Source of the DNA: Segatella hominis
GTDB taxonomy: Bacteria; Bacteroidota; Bacteroidia; Bacteroidales; Bacteroidaceae
Direction: 5' to 3'
Assembly: GCF_019249725.2 (NCBI RefSeq)
Contig: NZ_CP137559.1
Coordinates: 1,549,501 to 1,613,500 of the forward strand
Length of the DNA stretch: 64,000 nt
The notes below the pieces were generated by a model that was given only the letters and a program-made list of their open reading frames with translations, was not told the DNA's origin and ran no database searches. Shown here in pieces: positions 18,555 through 27,985 of the stretch (positions within the stretch are counted from its first letter, which is position 1; every line of letters starts with the position of its first letter). Both the position numbers and the translations under genes were made by a program.

Positions 18555-19232
18555 ATGAGAATAGATATTATCACTGTATTACCGGAAATGCTGGAGGGAT
18601 TCTTCAATGAGTCTATCCTGGCACGTGCACAGAAGAAGGGTCTCGCAGAGATTCATCTCCATAACTTGCGCGATTATACATTAGATAAATGGAAACGAGT
18701 AGATGACTATCCATACGGAGGAAGTGCCGGCATGGTGATGCAATGCGAACCTATCGATCGCTGCATTACTGCCCTCAAGGCTGAACGCGAATATGATGAC
18801 GTCATCTATGTTTCTCCAGACGGAGAGACTTTCAACCAGAAGATTGCCAATGAGATGTCTATGCAAGGCAACCTCATCATCCTCTGCGGTCACTACAAGG
18901 GTATTGACCAAAGAGTGAGAGACCATCTCATCACCCGTGAGATTTCTGTAGGCGACTACGTATTGACAGGTGGCGAACTTGCTGCAGCCATTATCTCTGA
19001 TGCAGTAATCCGTTTGGTTCCAGGAGTCATCAGCGATGAACAAAGCGCTCTCTCCGACTGTTTCCAGGACGACATTCTTGCAGCCCCTATCTATACCCGA
19101 CCAGCAGACTATAAGGGTTGGAAAGTTCCAGAGATACTGCTGAGCGGAAATGAGGCTAAGATTCGCCAATGGGAATTTGATCAGGCCATGGAAAGAACCA
19201 GACGCCTGCGCCCTGATTTATTAGAAGAATAA
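18555..19232 (+). CDS. trmD: tRNA (guanine37-N1)-methyltransferase
   Basis: AdoMet-dependent SPOUT enzyme that makes m1G37 next to the anticodon and prevents frameshifting. The start [22 protein letters not shown] at 18555 matches the family; the longer in-frame start at 18516 would begin inside the promoter. Signatures: [25 protein letters not shown], and [12 protein letters not shown] in the trefoil knot. 225 residues, normal. It is not next to rpsP/rimM/rplS as in many other phyla; in Bacteroidota these genes are often scattered. Confidence 0.96.
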   Translation: MRIDIITVLPEMLEGFFNESILARAQKKGLAEIHLHNLRDYTLDKWKRVDDYPYGGSAGMVMQCEPIDRCITALKAEREYDDVIYVSPDGETFNQKIANEMSMQGNLIILCGHYKGIDQRVRDHLITREISVGDYVLTGGELAAAIISDAVIRLVPGVISDEQSALSDCFQDDILAAPIYTRPADYKGWKVPEILLSGNEAKIRQWEFDQAMERTRRLRPDLLEE

Positions 19233-19335
19233 AGATATTTCGGAGCAAATCTTTCAATAAAAAAGAACAATCTAAAACAGAGTAACTCAATTTTCTAAAT
19301 AAGACAAAAATCAAAAAAGTAAAAGTAAATAAAAA

Positions 19336-19373
19336 CTAGAAAGTAGCGAAAAGACCAGACTACATTTCTAGTA
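19336..19373. other. Stem-loop in the leader of the dispanin gene
   Basis: The 12-nt segment actagaaagtag (19336-19347) pairs with ctac(a)tttctagt (19361-19373, one bulged A). It lies about 35 bp before the dispanin start, in an otherwise AT-rich 175-bp gap. It could be a 5' leader structure; no U-tract follows on the plus strand. Confidence 0.35.
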
Positions 19374-19407
19374 ACTAAAAAAGAAATGGTCTAACTCGTA
19401 CACAATT

Positions 19408-19704
19408 ATGGAACAAAACAATTTTGAACAGCAGGTCAGCACACCTATGCCTCCAAAACCAGACAACAATCTTGTACTTGCTATCATCTGCACAATCTGC
19501 TGTTGCTTGCCACTTGGTATTGTAGGTATCGTTAAGGCAAGTAAGGTAAATGGCCTTTATTATGCAAAGCAATATGAAGCGGCTAATTTAGCAGCACAAG
19601 AGGCTAAGAAATGGAGTCTTATCGGTATAGGTATCGGTTTGGTTATCAACATAATCTACTTGTTAGTCTATGGTGCAACCATCTTTGCTATGCTTGGCAT
19701 GTAA
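19408..19704 (+). CDS. CD225/dispanin family membrane protein
   Basis: A 98-residue protein with a proline-rich cytosolic start (MEQNNFEQQVSTPMPPKPDN) and two hydrophobic helices, NLVLAIICTICCCLPLGIVGIV and WSLIGIGIGLVINIIYLLV. The intervening SKVNGLYYAKQYEAANLAAQEAKK is the conserved CD225 loop. Function in bacteria is unknown. It overlaps the start of the DUF2752 frame and leads a cluster of three small membrane proteins. Confidence 0.85.
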   Translation: MEQNNFEQQVSTPMPPKPDNNLVLAIICTICCCLPLGIVGIVKASKVNGLYYAKQYEAANLAAQEAKKWSLIGIGIGLVINIIYLLVYGATIFAMLGM

Positions 19705-20092
19705 GCGTTTCAGGCAAATTGCAAAAAACAAGTACACATATTTATTAATAGTTATAGTAGCACTCAGTTTACTGTACAGCTTCAATCCAAGCAACTATTG
19801 GTTTTGGCCTAAATGCCCTTTTAAGCTGATAACCACACTTAGTTGTCCTGCATGTGGAATACAACGTTTCTTACATGCCCTCACTAATGGAGATGTACTA
19901 AAAGCCTGTCACTATAACTATTATTTAATATACGCCCTCCCCTATACGCTTATCATCATAGCAACATATTATTTACCGAATGGGAAATTAAAAGAGAAAA
20001 TGACAAGTATTTTCGAAGGTAAAATTGCTGTCTGGATATACGTCTATTCTTTTTGCATCTGGTTTGTACTAAGAAATATTCTCAACATTTAA
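19670..20092 (+). CDS. DUF2752 membrane protein
   Basis: Up to 140 residues. The conserved core CPFKLITTLSCPACGIQRFLHALTNGDVLKACHYN, with CPxCGxxR-type cysteines and the following NP/HYN motif region, is characteristic of DUF2752. Hydrophobic helices: YLLIVIVALSLLYSF, YALPYTLIIIATYYL and IAVWIYVYSFCIWFVL. The start is uncertain. The only ATG lies 35 bp inside the dispanin gene, and an internal TTG codon shortly downstream is also possible. Translational coupling with dispanin is likely. Function unknown. Confidence 0.78.
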   Translation: MVQPSLLCLACKRFRQIAKNKYTYLLIVIVALSLLYSFNPSNYWFWPKCPFKLITTLSCPACGIQRFLHALTNGDVLKACHYNYYLIYALPYTLIIIATYYLPNGKLKEKMTSIFEGKIAVWIYVYSFCIWFVLRNILNI

Positions 20093-20102
20093 TGTCAAGC
20101 TT

Positions 20103-20438
20103 ATGAACAATCTACAAGTTGATCAACTGATTGCTATATATGGCAGCAAACTGCCATACGAAGCTTTGGGTATCCTCAGAGAAAAACTGTTAGAAATGGA
20201 TTATAATACCGCCAGTATCTATCTGGCTCAATCCAAAGATCCAACCATAGCTATCATTCTCTCTGTTCTCGTAGGTTCCTTAGGAATCGACCGTATCTAC
20301 ATCGGTGATGTGATTATCGGAATACTAAAACTCATAACCTGTGGAGGATGTGGAATCTGGTGGCTGATAGACTTGTTCCTCATCATGGGAGCAACAAGAG
20401 AGAAAAACCTCCAAAAAATATTGGGAATTTACGTTTAA
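20103..20438 (+). CDS. TM2-domain membrane protein
   Basis: A 111-residue protein with a polar N-terminal half of about 45 residues (helical, QLIAIYGSKLPYEALGILREKLLEM) and a C-terminal TM2 domain: two helices, IAIILSVLVGSLGIDRIYIGD and IIGILKLITCGGCGIWWLIDLFLI, separated by the G-D-R-x-Y-x-G turn. Family function is unknown; the neighbouring dispanin and DUF2752 genes suggest a shared membrane role. Its stop lies 2 bp from the convergent patatin stop. Confidence 0.9.
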   Translation: MNNLQVDQLIAIYGSKLPYEALGILREKLLEMDYNTASIYLAQSKDPTIAIILSVLVGSLGIDRIYIGDVIIGILKLITCGGCGIWWLIDLFLIMGATREKNLQKILGIYV

Positions 20439-20439
20439 T

Positions 20440-21279
20440 TCAAATAAACTCCTTACAGAAGGCTTCACCTAAAGTGAAGCCTTCTTCGTATAACCGTTCC
20501 AATTTGACAGTATCTTTCTCAATACGTCCCACCTCAAGCGGACGAAGCGGGCGAATACATGTGATCTTGCCTGCGGCCTCCAGATCATCTACAAGTTGGA
20601 GTTGTTCATTATATACCTTATGACGATGACTCAGAGCAACACGAAGGCGAGGATAGTTCTTATATAAATAAGGTATCTTGCGATCCTTCCCATGATCACG
20701 CCACCCTTTGTTGCGGGTCAGTATCACCACATTATGCTCATATCCCATATCGATGGCATGCTGAACAGGAATACTGTCGGCGATACCACCATCCAGCATC
20801 GGGATACCATCCACATTCACAATCTTGCTGACATAAGGCAAACTGCTTGAAGCTCTGACGATATCCAGAGCACGCTGCTTATCATGAGTTTCAGAAAGAT
20901 ACATGGCATGCCCCGTCAGACAATTGGTCGTTACCATCTCAAAACCTTCCGCATGCTGGAAAAAAGTATCAAAATCGAAAGGCAACAACTGGTTGGGAAA
21001 TTTATCATAAAGCAACCGGCGGTCGAAGATGCAACCTTGAGTAACCAGATGCCGAAGACCGATATATTCATACCGATCCAAGTAATCGATATTGGAAATA
21101 CGGGCACGACGGGGTTGGCGACTGATATACGACATACCATTGCAAGCACCTGCAGAAACAGCCACCGTATATGGGAAATACAAATCGTGTTTCATGAAGG
21201 CATCCAGTACCCCGCTTGTAAACACACCTCTCATTCCGCCTCCTTCCAAGACCAGTCCCGTTTTTCTTTCTATCTTCAT
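20440..21279 (-). CDS. Patatin-like phospholipase
   Basis: Probable lipid acyl hydrolase. The 279-residue protein begins MKIERKTGLVLEGGGMRGVFTSGVLDAF, with the oxyanion loop GGGMRG, followed by the nucleophile elbow AVSAGACNG (GxSxG-like, Ser at the centre) and the dyad Asp in MLDGGIADSIP. No signal peptide, so cytoplasmic or membrane-associated. The RssA/YjjU-like subgroup is a plausible comparison. Convergent with the TM2 gene and divergent from the aminopeptidase gene; a minus-strand -7 box TATCTTTGC at 21374-21382 lies upstream. Confidence 0.9.
   Translation of the reverse strand: MKIERKTGLVLEGGGMRGVFTSGVLDAFMKHDLYFPYTVAVSAGACNGMSYISRQPRRARISNIDYLDRYEYIGLRHLVTQGCIFDRRLLYDKFPNQLLPFDFDTFFQHAEGFEMVTTNCLTGHAMYLSETHDKQRALDIVRASSSLPYVSKIVNVDGIPMLDGGIADSIPVQHAIDMGYEHNVVILTRNKGWRDHGKDRKIPYLYKNYPRLRVALSHRHKVYNEQLQLVDDLEAAGKITCIRPLRPLEVGRIEKDTVKLERLYEEGFTLGEAFCKEFI
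20457..20485. terminator. Hairpin terminator embedded in the end of the patatin gene
   Basis: A perfect 12-bp stem (agaaggcttcac / gtgaagccttct) with a 5-nt loop begins 19 bp after the TM2 stop codon. It lies inside the last codons of the opposing patatin gene. It probably ends the plus-strand TM2 transcript, though the following T-tract is weak. Confidence 0.55.
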
Positions 21280-21373
21280 ACCATTTACCTGTTTTTTTTA
21301 TTCATTTTTGCACAAAAAGCGGGCTTTTATTATTAATTATTTATAAATTCTCACTTTTTATACGATTTTGCTT

Positions 21374-21414
21374 GCAAAGATAAGCATTTTTTGGGAAATA
21401 ATCACTAACTTTGC
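21374..21414. promoter_or_regulatory. Divergent -7 boxes for patatin (-) and aminopeptidase P (+)
   Basis: GCAAAGATA at 21374-21382 reads TATCTTTGC on the minus strand (patatin). TAACTTTGC at 21406-21414 on the plus strand faces the aminopeptidase start 27 bp away. Neither has a clear -33 TTG at 19-21 bp, so activity is inferred from the -7 boxes only. Confidence 0.5.
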
Positions 21415-21441
21415 ACCAAAATATAACAAAAAACTAAAAAT

Positions 21442-22845
21442 ATGTTTAGTAAGGACACTTACATTCAGCGCCGCCAAGAGCTTAAGAAGCTTGTAGGTGA
21501 AGGCGTAATTTTGATTTTCGGAAATAACAATTCACCTTGTAATTTCCCTAACAATGGATACTATCCATTCCGTCAGGACTCTACTTTCCTCTATTATTTC
21601 GGACAGCAGCGCGATGGTCTGGTAGGTGTAATCGACATTGACAACGACATCGAGACATTGATCGGTGACGACATAGATATAGAAGATATCGTATGGTATG
21701 GCAGCGTGGAAAGCGTACACGACTTGGCAGAACAGGTTGGTGTCCACAACTCTGCACCTATGAAATCTCTGAAGACTATCTGCAATGATGCCATGTCTAA
21801 GAAGCGCAAGATACATTTCCTGCCTCCTTATCGCTTTGACATCAAGCTCCAGATATTCGACCTCCTCGGCATCCACCCTAACCAGCAAAAGGAAGAGGCC
21901 TCTATGGATCTCATCAAGGCTGTGGTAAAGATGCGCTCTACCAAGACTCCTGAGGAAGTCGAGGAACTGGAACGTGCTGCTGTTATTGGTTACAAGATGC
22001 ATACCACTGCCATGAAGTTGACTCGTCCAGGAGTAACAGAGAAATTTGTAGGCGGACAGGTTGACGGAATTGCCAACTCTTATGGAGCAATGGTCAGTTT
22101 CCCTACTATCTTCAGTCAGCATGGTGAGATTATGCACGGCAATCCTTCCATGAGCATTCTGGAAGCTGGCAGACTGGCTCTTTGCGATGCTGGTGCCGAG
22201 ACCATCAACAACTATTGCTCTGACAATACACGTACCATGCCAGTAAGCGGTAAGTTTACCCAGCGCCAGTTGGAAATCTACTCTATCGTTGAGGCTTGCC
22301 ACGACTATGCACTCGAAGTTGCCAAGCCTGGTGTGAAATACGCAGATGTTCACTTTGCAGTATGCCGCCTGATGTTTGATAAGCTCAAGGAGTTAGGACT
22401 TGCCAAGGGTGATACAGAAGAGGCTGTCAAGGCTGGTGCTCATGCCATGTTCCTGCCTCACGGATTAGGTCACATGATGGGAATGGACGTACACGATATG
22501 GAGAATTTCGACCAGATCAATGTAGGATTCGATGAGGAAGTTCGTCCTAACCTGGAACAGTTCGGTACCAACTGCCTGCGCATGGGTCGCCGCCTCGAAG
22601 AAGGTTTCGTAGTAACAGATGAACCGGGAATCTATTTCATCCCTGCCCTCATCGACGACTGGAAGGCTTCAGGTCATTGCGCAGAGTTCCTCAACTTCGA
22701 CAAGTTGGAAACCTACAAGGACTTCGGAGGTATCCGTATCGAGGACGATTTACTCATCACCAAAGACGGTTGCAGATTCTTGGGTAAAGACCGCATCCCT
22801 TATCATCCAAAGGATGTAGAGGACTACATGGCAGCCAACAGATAA
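21442..22845 (+). CDS. pepP: Xaa-Pro aminopeptidase (M24B)
   Basis: Dimetal aminopeptidase removing N-terminal residues before proline. The first 160 residues are the creatinase N-terminal domain (RQDSTFLYYFGQQRDGLVGVID). The pita-bread catalytic domain shows the metal ligands in order: Asp in CDAGAE, Asp in SDNTRTMPV, His in LPHGLGHMMGMDVHD, Glu in VVTDEPGIYF and Glu in GGIRIEDDLLIT. 467 residues, normal for PepP. No signal peptide, so cytoplasmic peptide turnover is expected. The next gene encodes another peptidase. Confidence 0.94.
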   Translation: MFSKDTYIQRRQELKKLVGEGVILIFGNNNSPCNFPNNGYYPFRQDSTFLYYFGQQRDGLVGVIDIDNDIETLIGDDIDIEDIVWYGSVESVHDLAEQVGVHNSAPMKSLKTICNDAMSKKRKIHFLPPYRFDIKLQIFDLLGIHPNQQKEEASMDLIKAVVKMRSTKTPEEVEELERAAVIGYKMHTTAMKLTRPGVTEKFVGGQVDGIANSYGAMVSFPTIFSQHGEIMHGNPSMSILEAGRLALCDAGAETINNYCSDNTRTMPVSGKFTQRQLEIYSIVEACHDYALEVAKPGVKYADVHFAVCRLMFDKLKELGLAKGDTEEAVKAGAHAMFLPHGLGHMMGMDVHDMENFDQINVGFDEEVRPNLEQFGTNCLRMGRRLEEGFVVTDEPGIYFIPALIDDWKASGHCAEFLNFDKLETYKDFGGIRIEDDLLITKDGCRFLGKDRIPYHPKDVEDYMAANR

Positions 22846-22906
22846 GCAATTCCCTTGAAGAGAGAGAAAAGAAAGAACAACATTATTAATATAAAGAGAA
22901 ATTTTA

Positions 22907-24118
22907 ATGAAGAAAACATTGATCGCAGCAGCATTGATGGCATTGGTTGCCACAGGTGCAAGCGCAAAGACCGCTACTGATTCAGCAGCTATCGCAAAGA
23001 ACAAGCCAGTATTTACAGTGGTAAAGGAAAACCCTATCACCAGCATCAAGGATCAGAACCGCAGTGGTACGTGCTGGGCTTACTCTACGCTCAGCTATTT
23101 TGAGAGCGAGATTTTGAAGAAGACAGGCAAGACATACGACTTGAGCGAGATGTTCGTTGCCAACAAGACATACATGGACCGCGCCACAATGGCTGTCAGA
23201 ATGCACGGTGACGTGAGCTTCTCACAGGGCGGTAGCGCATACGATGTACTGTATGCTTTGAAGCACTATGGTATCGTACCAGAGAATGCAATGCCAGCAC
23301 CAGGTACATTGACAGGTGACTCACTTGCCAACTTCGGTGAGTTCTTCGATGTGATGACTCCATACGTAGAAGCTGTTGCCAAGAGCAATGCTAAGAAAAT
23401 TTCTTCTGCTTGGAAGAGCGGTCTTCAGGGCATCATCGACTCTTACATCGGTAAGACTCCAGAGAAGTTTACCTATCAGGGCAAGCAATATACTCCACAG
23501 TCATTCTGCGAGAGCCTCGGTTTGAATCTCGATGACTATGTAACCATCACCAGCTATACCCACCACCCAATGTGGAGTCAGTTTGCTGTTGAGGTACAGG
23601 ACAACTGGCGCTGGCCTATGAGCTACAACGTTCCAATGGAAGACATCTGCAAGATTATCGACAACGCAGTCAACAACGGTTATACTATAGCTTGGGGTGG
23701 CGACGTAACAGAGGATGGTTTCACTCGCAAAGGTCTCGGTATCGCTTACGATGTAAAGAAGGTTCGTTCTATGGCAGGCACCGATGCAGACCACTGGTTC
23801 AAGCTTTCAAAAGACGAGAAGAAAGAGAAGTTCGACTCACTGGGTGTCAACGCTCCTGAGGTTGTACCAACACAGCAGATGCGTCAGGAAGCTTTCGATA
23901 ACTGGGAGACTACCGATGACCACGGTATGCACATCTATGGTATCGCAAAGGACCAGAATGGTAAGGAGTACTACATGGTGAAGAACTCATGGGGTGAGTA
24001 TGGCGATTACAAGGGAACCTGGTACATGACCAAGGCATTCGTAGCATACAAGACTATGGACTTCATGGTAAACAAGAATGCCATCCCTAAGGATATCCGC
24101 AAAAAACTCGGAATCTAA
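22907..24118 (+). CDS. Exported C1-family (bleomycin hydrolase/PepC-like) cysteine peptidase
   Basis: Papain-fold aminopeptidase, probably periplasmic. A signal peptide (MKKTLIAAALMALVATGASA) precedes the catalytic Cys in QNRSGTCWAYSTLSYFESE. The catalytic His is in DDHGMHIYGIAKDQ and the Asn in MVKNSWGEYGDYKGTWYM. 403 residues, slightly short next to classical cytosolic PepC (about 445) but typical of the exported Bacteroidota group. It lies 61 bp after pepP and ends in a strong terminator, so the two may form one transcript for peptide use. Confidence 0.9.
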   Translation: MKKTLIAAALMALVATGASAKTATDSAAIAKNKPVFTVVKENPITSIKDQNRSGTCWAYSTLSYFESEILKKTGKTYDLSEMFVANKTYMDRATMAVRMHGDVSFSQGGSAYDVLYALKHYGIVPENAMPAPGTLTGDSLANFGEFFDVMTPYVEAVAKSNAKKISSAWKSGLQGIIDSYIGKTPEKFTYQGKQYTPQSFCESLGLNLDDYVTITSYTHHPMWSQFAVEVQDNWRWPMSYNVPMEDICKIIDNAVNNGYTIAWGGDVTEDGFTRKGLGIAYDVKKVRSMAGTDADHWFKLSKDEKKEKFDSLGVNAPEVVPTQQMRQEAFDNWETTDDHGMHIYGIAKDQNGKEYYMVKNSWGEYGDYKGTWYMTKAFVAYKTMDFMVNKNAIPKDIRKKLGI

Positions 24119-24155
24119 GGATAACAGGAAGAAAAGAAACTTAGATAAATATTTT

Positions 24156-24193
24156 AAAAAGGCAGCAATCCATCAGGTTTGCTGCCTTTTTTT
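24156..24193 (+). terminator. Intrinsic terminator after the C1 peptidase gene
   Basis: GGCAGCAA (24161-24168) pairs with TTGCTGCC (24179-24186), extended by an A5/T5 match, and is followed by a 7-nt T run. It separates the peptidase genes from recJ. Confidence 0.88.
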
Positions 24194-24290
24194 GCATAAT
24201 TCATGCTTTTTCTGCTATTTTCAAGTTAAAACATTTCTATTTGTCGTTTTATTTTTGTAACTTTGACGGCAGAAATAAAAAATAATTAAG

Positions 24291-26018
24291 ATGCATTTTA
24301 AATGGAATTATGAAGCACCTACACCAGAGCAAGAAAAAGCAGCAAAGGAACTGGGCGAAAAGCTAAGCATCAGCCCTATCTTAGGACAGCTTCTCATCCA
24401 AAGAGGCATTACGACAGAATCGGCAGCCAAACGTTTTTTCAGACCCCAGCTTGCCGACCTGATCAATCCATTCCTCATGAAGGATATGGACATAGCCGTT
24501 GACCGCCTCAATGATGCGATGGGACGCAAGGAGCGCATCCTTGTCTATGGCGATTACGACGTAGATGGATGCACTGCCGTAGCTTTGGTCTATAAGTTCC
24601 TGCAGCAATTCTATTCCAACATCGATTACTATATCCCCGACAGATATGATGAGGGATACGGAGTCAGCAAGAAAGGAATAGACTTTGCCAACGAGACAGG
24701 TGTAAAACTGATCATCATCCTTGACTGTGGCATCAAAGCCATCAAGGAAATAGAATATGCCAAGTCTCTTGGCATAGATTTCATCATTTGTGATCACCAC
24801 GTACCAGACGAGGTGATGCCTCCTGCTGTGGCTATTCTCAACCCTAAGCGTCCTGACGATACCTTTCCGTTCAAGCACCTTTGCGGATGTGGCGTAGGCT
24901 TTAAATTCATGCAGGCTTTCGCCAAGAACAACAACATTCCGTTCTCCAGACTCATCCCGCTGCTCGACTTCTGTGCCGTAAGCATCGCTGCCGACATCGT
25001 GCCTGTTGAGGAAGAAAACCGTATCCTCGCTTTCCATGGTCTCAAGTTGCTCAATACCAATCCAAGTATCGGTTTGCGTTCCATCATTGATATCTGCGGA
25101 CTCAATGGCAGAGAGATCTCAATGAGCGACATCGTATTCAAGATTGGTCCACGCATCAATGCTTCAGGAAGAATGGAAAACGGCAAACTGAGCGTTGACC
25201 TGCTGGTAGAAAGAGATTTTGCTACTGCCATCCGCATGGCAAAACACATCAATGAATACAACGAACAACGTAAGGACATCGACAAGCAGATGACGGAGGA
25301 AGCCAATGGTATCGTGTCAAGACTCGAAACCCAGAAGCACAACTCCAGTATTGTGCTCTACGATGAAGGATGGAAAAAAGGAGTCATCGGCATTGTTGCC
25401 TCAAGACTCACGGAAATCTATTTCCGCCCTACCGTCGTTCTGACCAAAGATGGTGACATGGCCACAGGCTCAGCACGCAGTGTTACGGGCTTTGATGTCT
25501 ATTCTGCCATCAAGAGTTGCCGCGATATTCTCATGAATTTCGGTGGACATACATACGCTGCCGGACTTACTCTGAAATGGGATAAGGTAAAAGAATTCAG
25601 AGAAAGATTCCAGAAATATGTAGAGGAACATATCGCTCCAGAGCAGACAGAAGCCTTGCTTCATATTGACGCGGAGATTGATTTCAAAGACATCACCAAG
25701 CACCTGTACAGTGACCTGAAACGGTTTGCACCTTTTGGACCAGGCAATCAAAAGCCGATATTCTGCACGACCAAAGTGTATGACTATGGTACAAGCAAAG
25801 TAGTAGGAAGGGAACAGGAGCACATCAAGCTGGAACTTGTGGACTCTAAGTCGAGCAACGTGGTCAACGGCATTGCCTTCGGACAAAGTGCCGCTGCACG
25901 ATACATCAAGAGCAAACGGAGTTTCGACATTGTATATACCATAGAAGACAATATCTTCAAGAAGAATCAGGTACAACTGCAAATTGAGGATATCCGTCCG
26001 AACAACAGTGAGAAATAG
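24291..26018 (+). CDS. recJ: Single-stranded-DNA-specific exonuclease RecJ
   Basis: 5'-3' ssDNA exonuclease of recombination and base-excision repair. The 575-residue protein has the DHH-family metal motifs in order: YGDYDVDGCTAVAL, LDCGIKA, the hallmark DHHVPDE, LCGCGVGFK, and the DHHA1 motif region with GSARSVTGFDVYSAI ... FGGHTYAAGLTL. The C-terminal OB-like domain follows (FAPFGPGNQKPIF). Length is normal. A -7-like TAACTTTGA (24258-24266) lies 25 bp before the start. recQ follows by 43 bp, so a recJ-recQ operon is likely, functionally sensible for the RecF pathway. Confidence 0.95.
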   Translation: MHFKWNYEAPTPEQEKAAKELGEKLSISPILGQLLIQRGITTESAAKRFFRPQLADLINPFLMKDMDIAVDRLNDAMGRKERILVYGDYDVDGCTAVALVYKFLQQFYSNIDYYIPDRYDEGYGVSKKGIDFANETGVKLIIILDCGIKAIKEIEYAKSLGIDFIICDHHVPDEVMPPAVAILNPKRPDDTFPFKHLCGCGVGFKFMQAFAKNNNIPFSRLIPLLDFCAVSIAADIVPVEEENRILAFHGLKLLNTNPSIGLRSIIDICGLNGREISMSDIVFKIGPRINASGRMENGKLSVDLLVERDFATAIRMAKHINEYNEQRKDIDKQMTEEANGIVSRLETQKHNSSIVLYDEGWKKGVIGIVASRLTEIYFRPTVVLTKDGDMATGSARSVTGFDVYSAIKSCRDILMNFGGHTYAAGLTLKWDKVKEFRERFQKYVEEHIAPEQTEALLHIDAEIDFKDITKHLYSDLKRFAPFGPGNQKPIFCTTKVYDYGTSKVVGREQEHIKLELVDSKSSNVVNGIAFGQSAAARYIKSKRSFDIVYTIEDNIFKKNQVQLQIEDIRPNNSEK

Positions 26019-26060
26019 GAAAACTCCTGATTTCTGACTCCAACAGACCCAAATGACTAA

Positions 26061-27962
26061 ATGACAGATAAATTTCAAGAGATATTGCGAACATACTGGG
26101 GGTATCCTGACTTCCGTGGCATACAGAGAGACATTATCGAAAGTATATCACAGGGTAAGGATACCCTCGGTCTTATGCCTACTGGTGGTGGAAAATCCAT
26201 CACTTTTCAGGTTCCTGCACTCGCCCAGGATGGCGTTTGCATCGTGATTACGCCCCTCATAGCCCTCATGAAAGACCAGGTTAGCCACCTCAAGGAACGC
26301 GGTATCCTGGCAGATGCTATCTATGCCGACAGATCCAGAAGTGAAATCATACAGACACTTGAGAATTGTATCTTTGGCGGAGTCAAGATTCTGTATGTCT
26401 CTCCAGAAAGACTTTCTACGGATATTTTCCAGACCAAATTACGCCACATCAAAGTAAGCTTTATCACAGTGGATGAAGCCCACTGCATCAGTCAGTGGGG
26501 ATATGATTTCCGTCCTTCTTATCTGAAGATTTCAGATATCAGAAAGCTGAAACCGGGAACACCTATCCTGGCACTTACTGCCACGGCTACCCCAGAAGTC
26601 GTAGATGATATCCAGAACCAACTCCAGTTTTCAGAAAAGAATGTGTTCAAAATGAGTTTTGAACGCAAAAACCTGGCATATATTGTACGCATTACGACCG
26701 ACAAGCATGGCGAAATGGTTCATATCCTGAAATGTGTACAGGGTTCTGCCATCATCTATGTTAGAAGCCGCCGCCGTACGAAGGAAATAGCAGAAATCCT
26801 CAATAAGAACGGCATCCCTGCCACTTTCTATCATGCAGGACTTGACCCTGCCGTAAAGGATGAACGACAGAGAGAGTGGCAGGAAGATCAGATAAGAGTG
26901 ATGGTTGCTACCAATGCCTTCGGTATGGGTATCGACAAACCCGATGTGAGAATGGTCATCCATATAGATTGCCCAGACTCTCTGGAAGCTTATTTCCAGG
27001 AGGCTGGTCGTGCGGGTAGAGATGGCAACAAATCATACGCAGTACTACTCTATGATGCCAGCGACGAACGCAAACTGACCAAACGCATCAACGATACCTT
27101 TCCTGAGAAAGAACTAATCAGGGATATCTACGAACACCTCGCCTATTTCTTCCAAATAGGTGTGGGGAGCGGTTGCGGAAAAACTTTCGAATTCAACATA
27201 GAGAAATTCAGCTATATCTATAAGTATTACCCTACAAAAGTAGATGCTGCTTTGAGAATACTGGAACAGTGTGGTTACATTCATTACGAAGACAATCCCG
27301 ACGGGAAAGCCCGCCTCATGTTCAACCTGAACAGAAGCGACCTTTATCTACTGGATAATCTGTCAGAAAATGAAGACCAGGTTGTCACGTCCCTCCTACG
27401 CGTTTACGGAGGACTCTTCACAGACTTCGTATATATCGACGAATCTCTGATAGCCCAACAGGCAGAATTGAGTATCCAGCAGGTATATTTCGCATTGAAA
27501 TGCCTTGCCACCAAACATATCATCACTTTCGTTCCTCGTAGAAAAATCCCGTATATCACCTATACCCGGGATAGAATTGATGGAGATAAGGTCGTCATCA
27601 CCCAAGAAGCATACGAAAACAGAAAAGAACAATTCGTAAAACGTATCAACAGTATGATAGCATATGCACAAACAGACTTTATCTGCCGTTCACGACAACT
27701 CTTACGCTATTTCGGAGAAGAAACCAAGGAGGATTGCAAGCAATGCGATGTCTGTCTGGAACACAAAGACAACGATTCTGTAGCCAAACAGATGTTTGAA
27801 AAGGCAAAAGAAAGTATTCTCCAGATATTAGGTGATCAAAAGAAACACCACATTACAGAATTAAGAGAGATACAAGTACCGAGCCAGCAGTTAGAAAATG
27901 CTTTAGAAATGCTGGTATCAGAAAACCAGATACATATAGACGGCAGTTATATCTATCTGTAA
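26061..27962 (+). CDS. recQ: ATP-dependent DNA helicase RecQ
   Basis: 3'-5' superfamily 2 helicase working with RecJ at stalled forks. Motifs: MPTGGGKSITFQ (Walker A), DEAHCISQWGYDFRPSY, ALTATATPEV, the VATNAFGMGIDKPDVR region and QEAGRAGRDG. The RQC zinc cluster is FICRSRQLLRYFGEE ... DCKQCDVC. The C-terminal region after the zinc cluster is only about 60 residues and shows no clear HRDC domain, so this is a short (633-residue) RecQ of the type usual in Bacteroidota. Confidence 0.94.
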   Translation: MTDKFQEILRTYWGYPDFRGIQRDIIESISQGKDTLGLMPTGGGKSITFQVPALAQDGVCIVITPLIALMKDQVSHLKERGILADAIYADRSRSEIIQTLENCIFGGVKILYVSPERLSTDIFQTKLRHIKVSFITVDEAHCISQWGYDFRPSYLKISDIRKLKPGTPILALTATATPEVVDDIQNQLQFSEKNVFKMSFERKNLAYIVRITTDKHGEMVHILKCVQGSAIIYVRSRRRTKEIAEILNKNGIPATFYHAGLDPAVKDERQREWQEDQIRVMVATNAFGMGIDKPDVRMVIHIDCPDSLEAYFQEAGRAGRDGNKSYAVLLYDASDERKLTKRINDTFPEKELIRDIYEHLAYFFQIGVGSGCGKTFEFNIEKFSYIYKYYPTKVDAALRILEQCGYIHYEDNPDGKARLMFNLNRSDLYLLDNLSENEDQVVTSLLRVYGGLFTDFVYIDESLIAQQAELSIQQVYFALKCLATKHIITFVPRRKIPYITYTRDRIDGDKVVITQEAYENRKEQFVKRINSMIAYAQTDFICRSRQLLRYFGEETKEDCKQCDVCLEHKDNDSVAKQMFEKAKESILQILGDQKKHHITELREIQVPSQQLENALEMLVSENQIHIDGSYIYL

Positions 27963-27985
27963 AACTAACAAAAAAAATAAACAAA

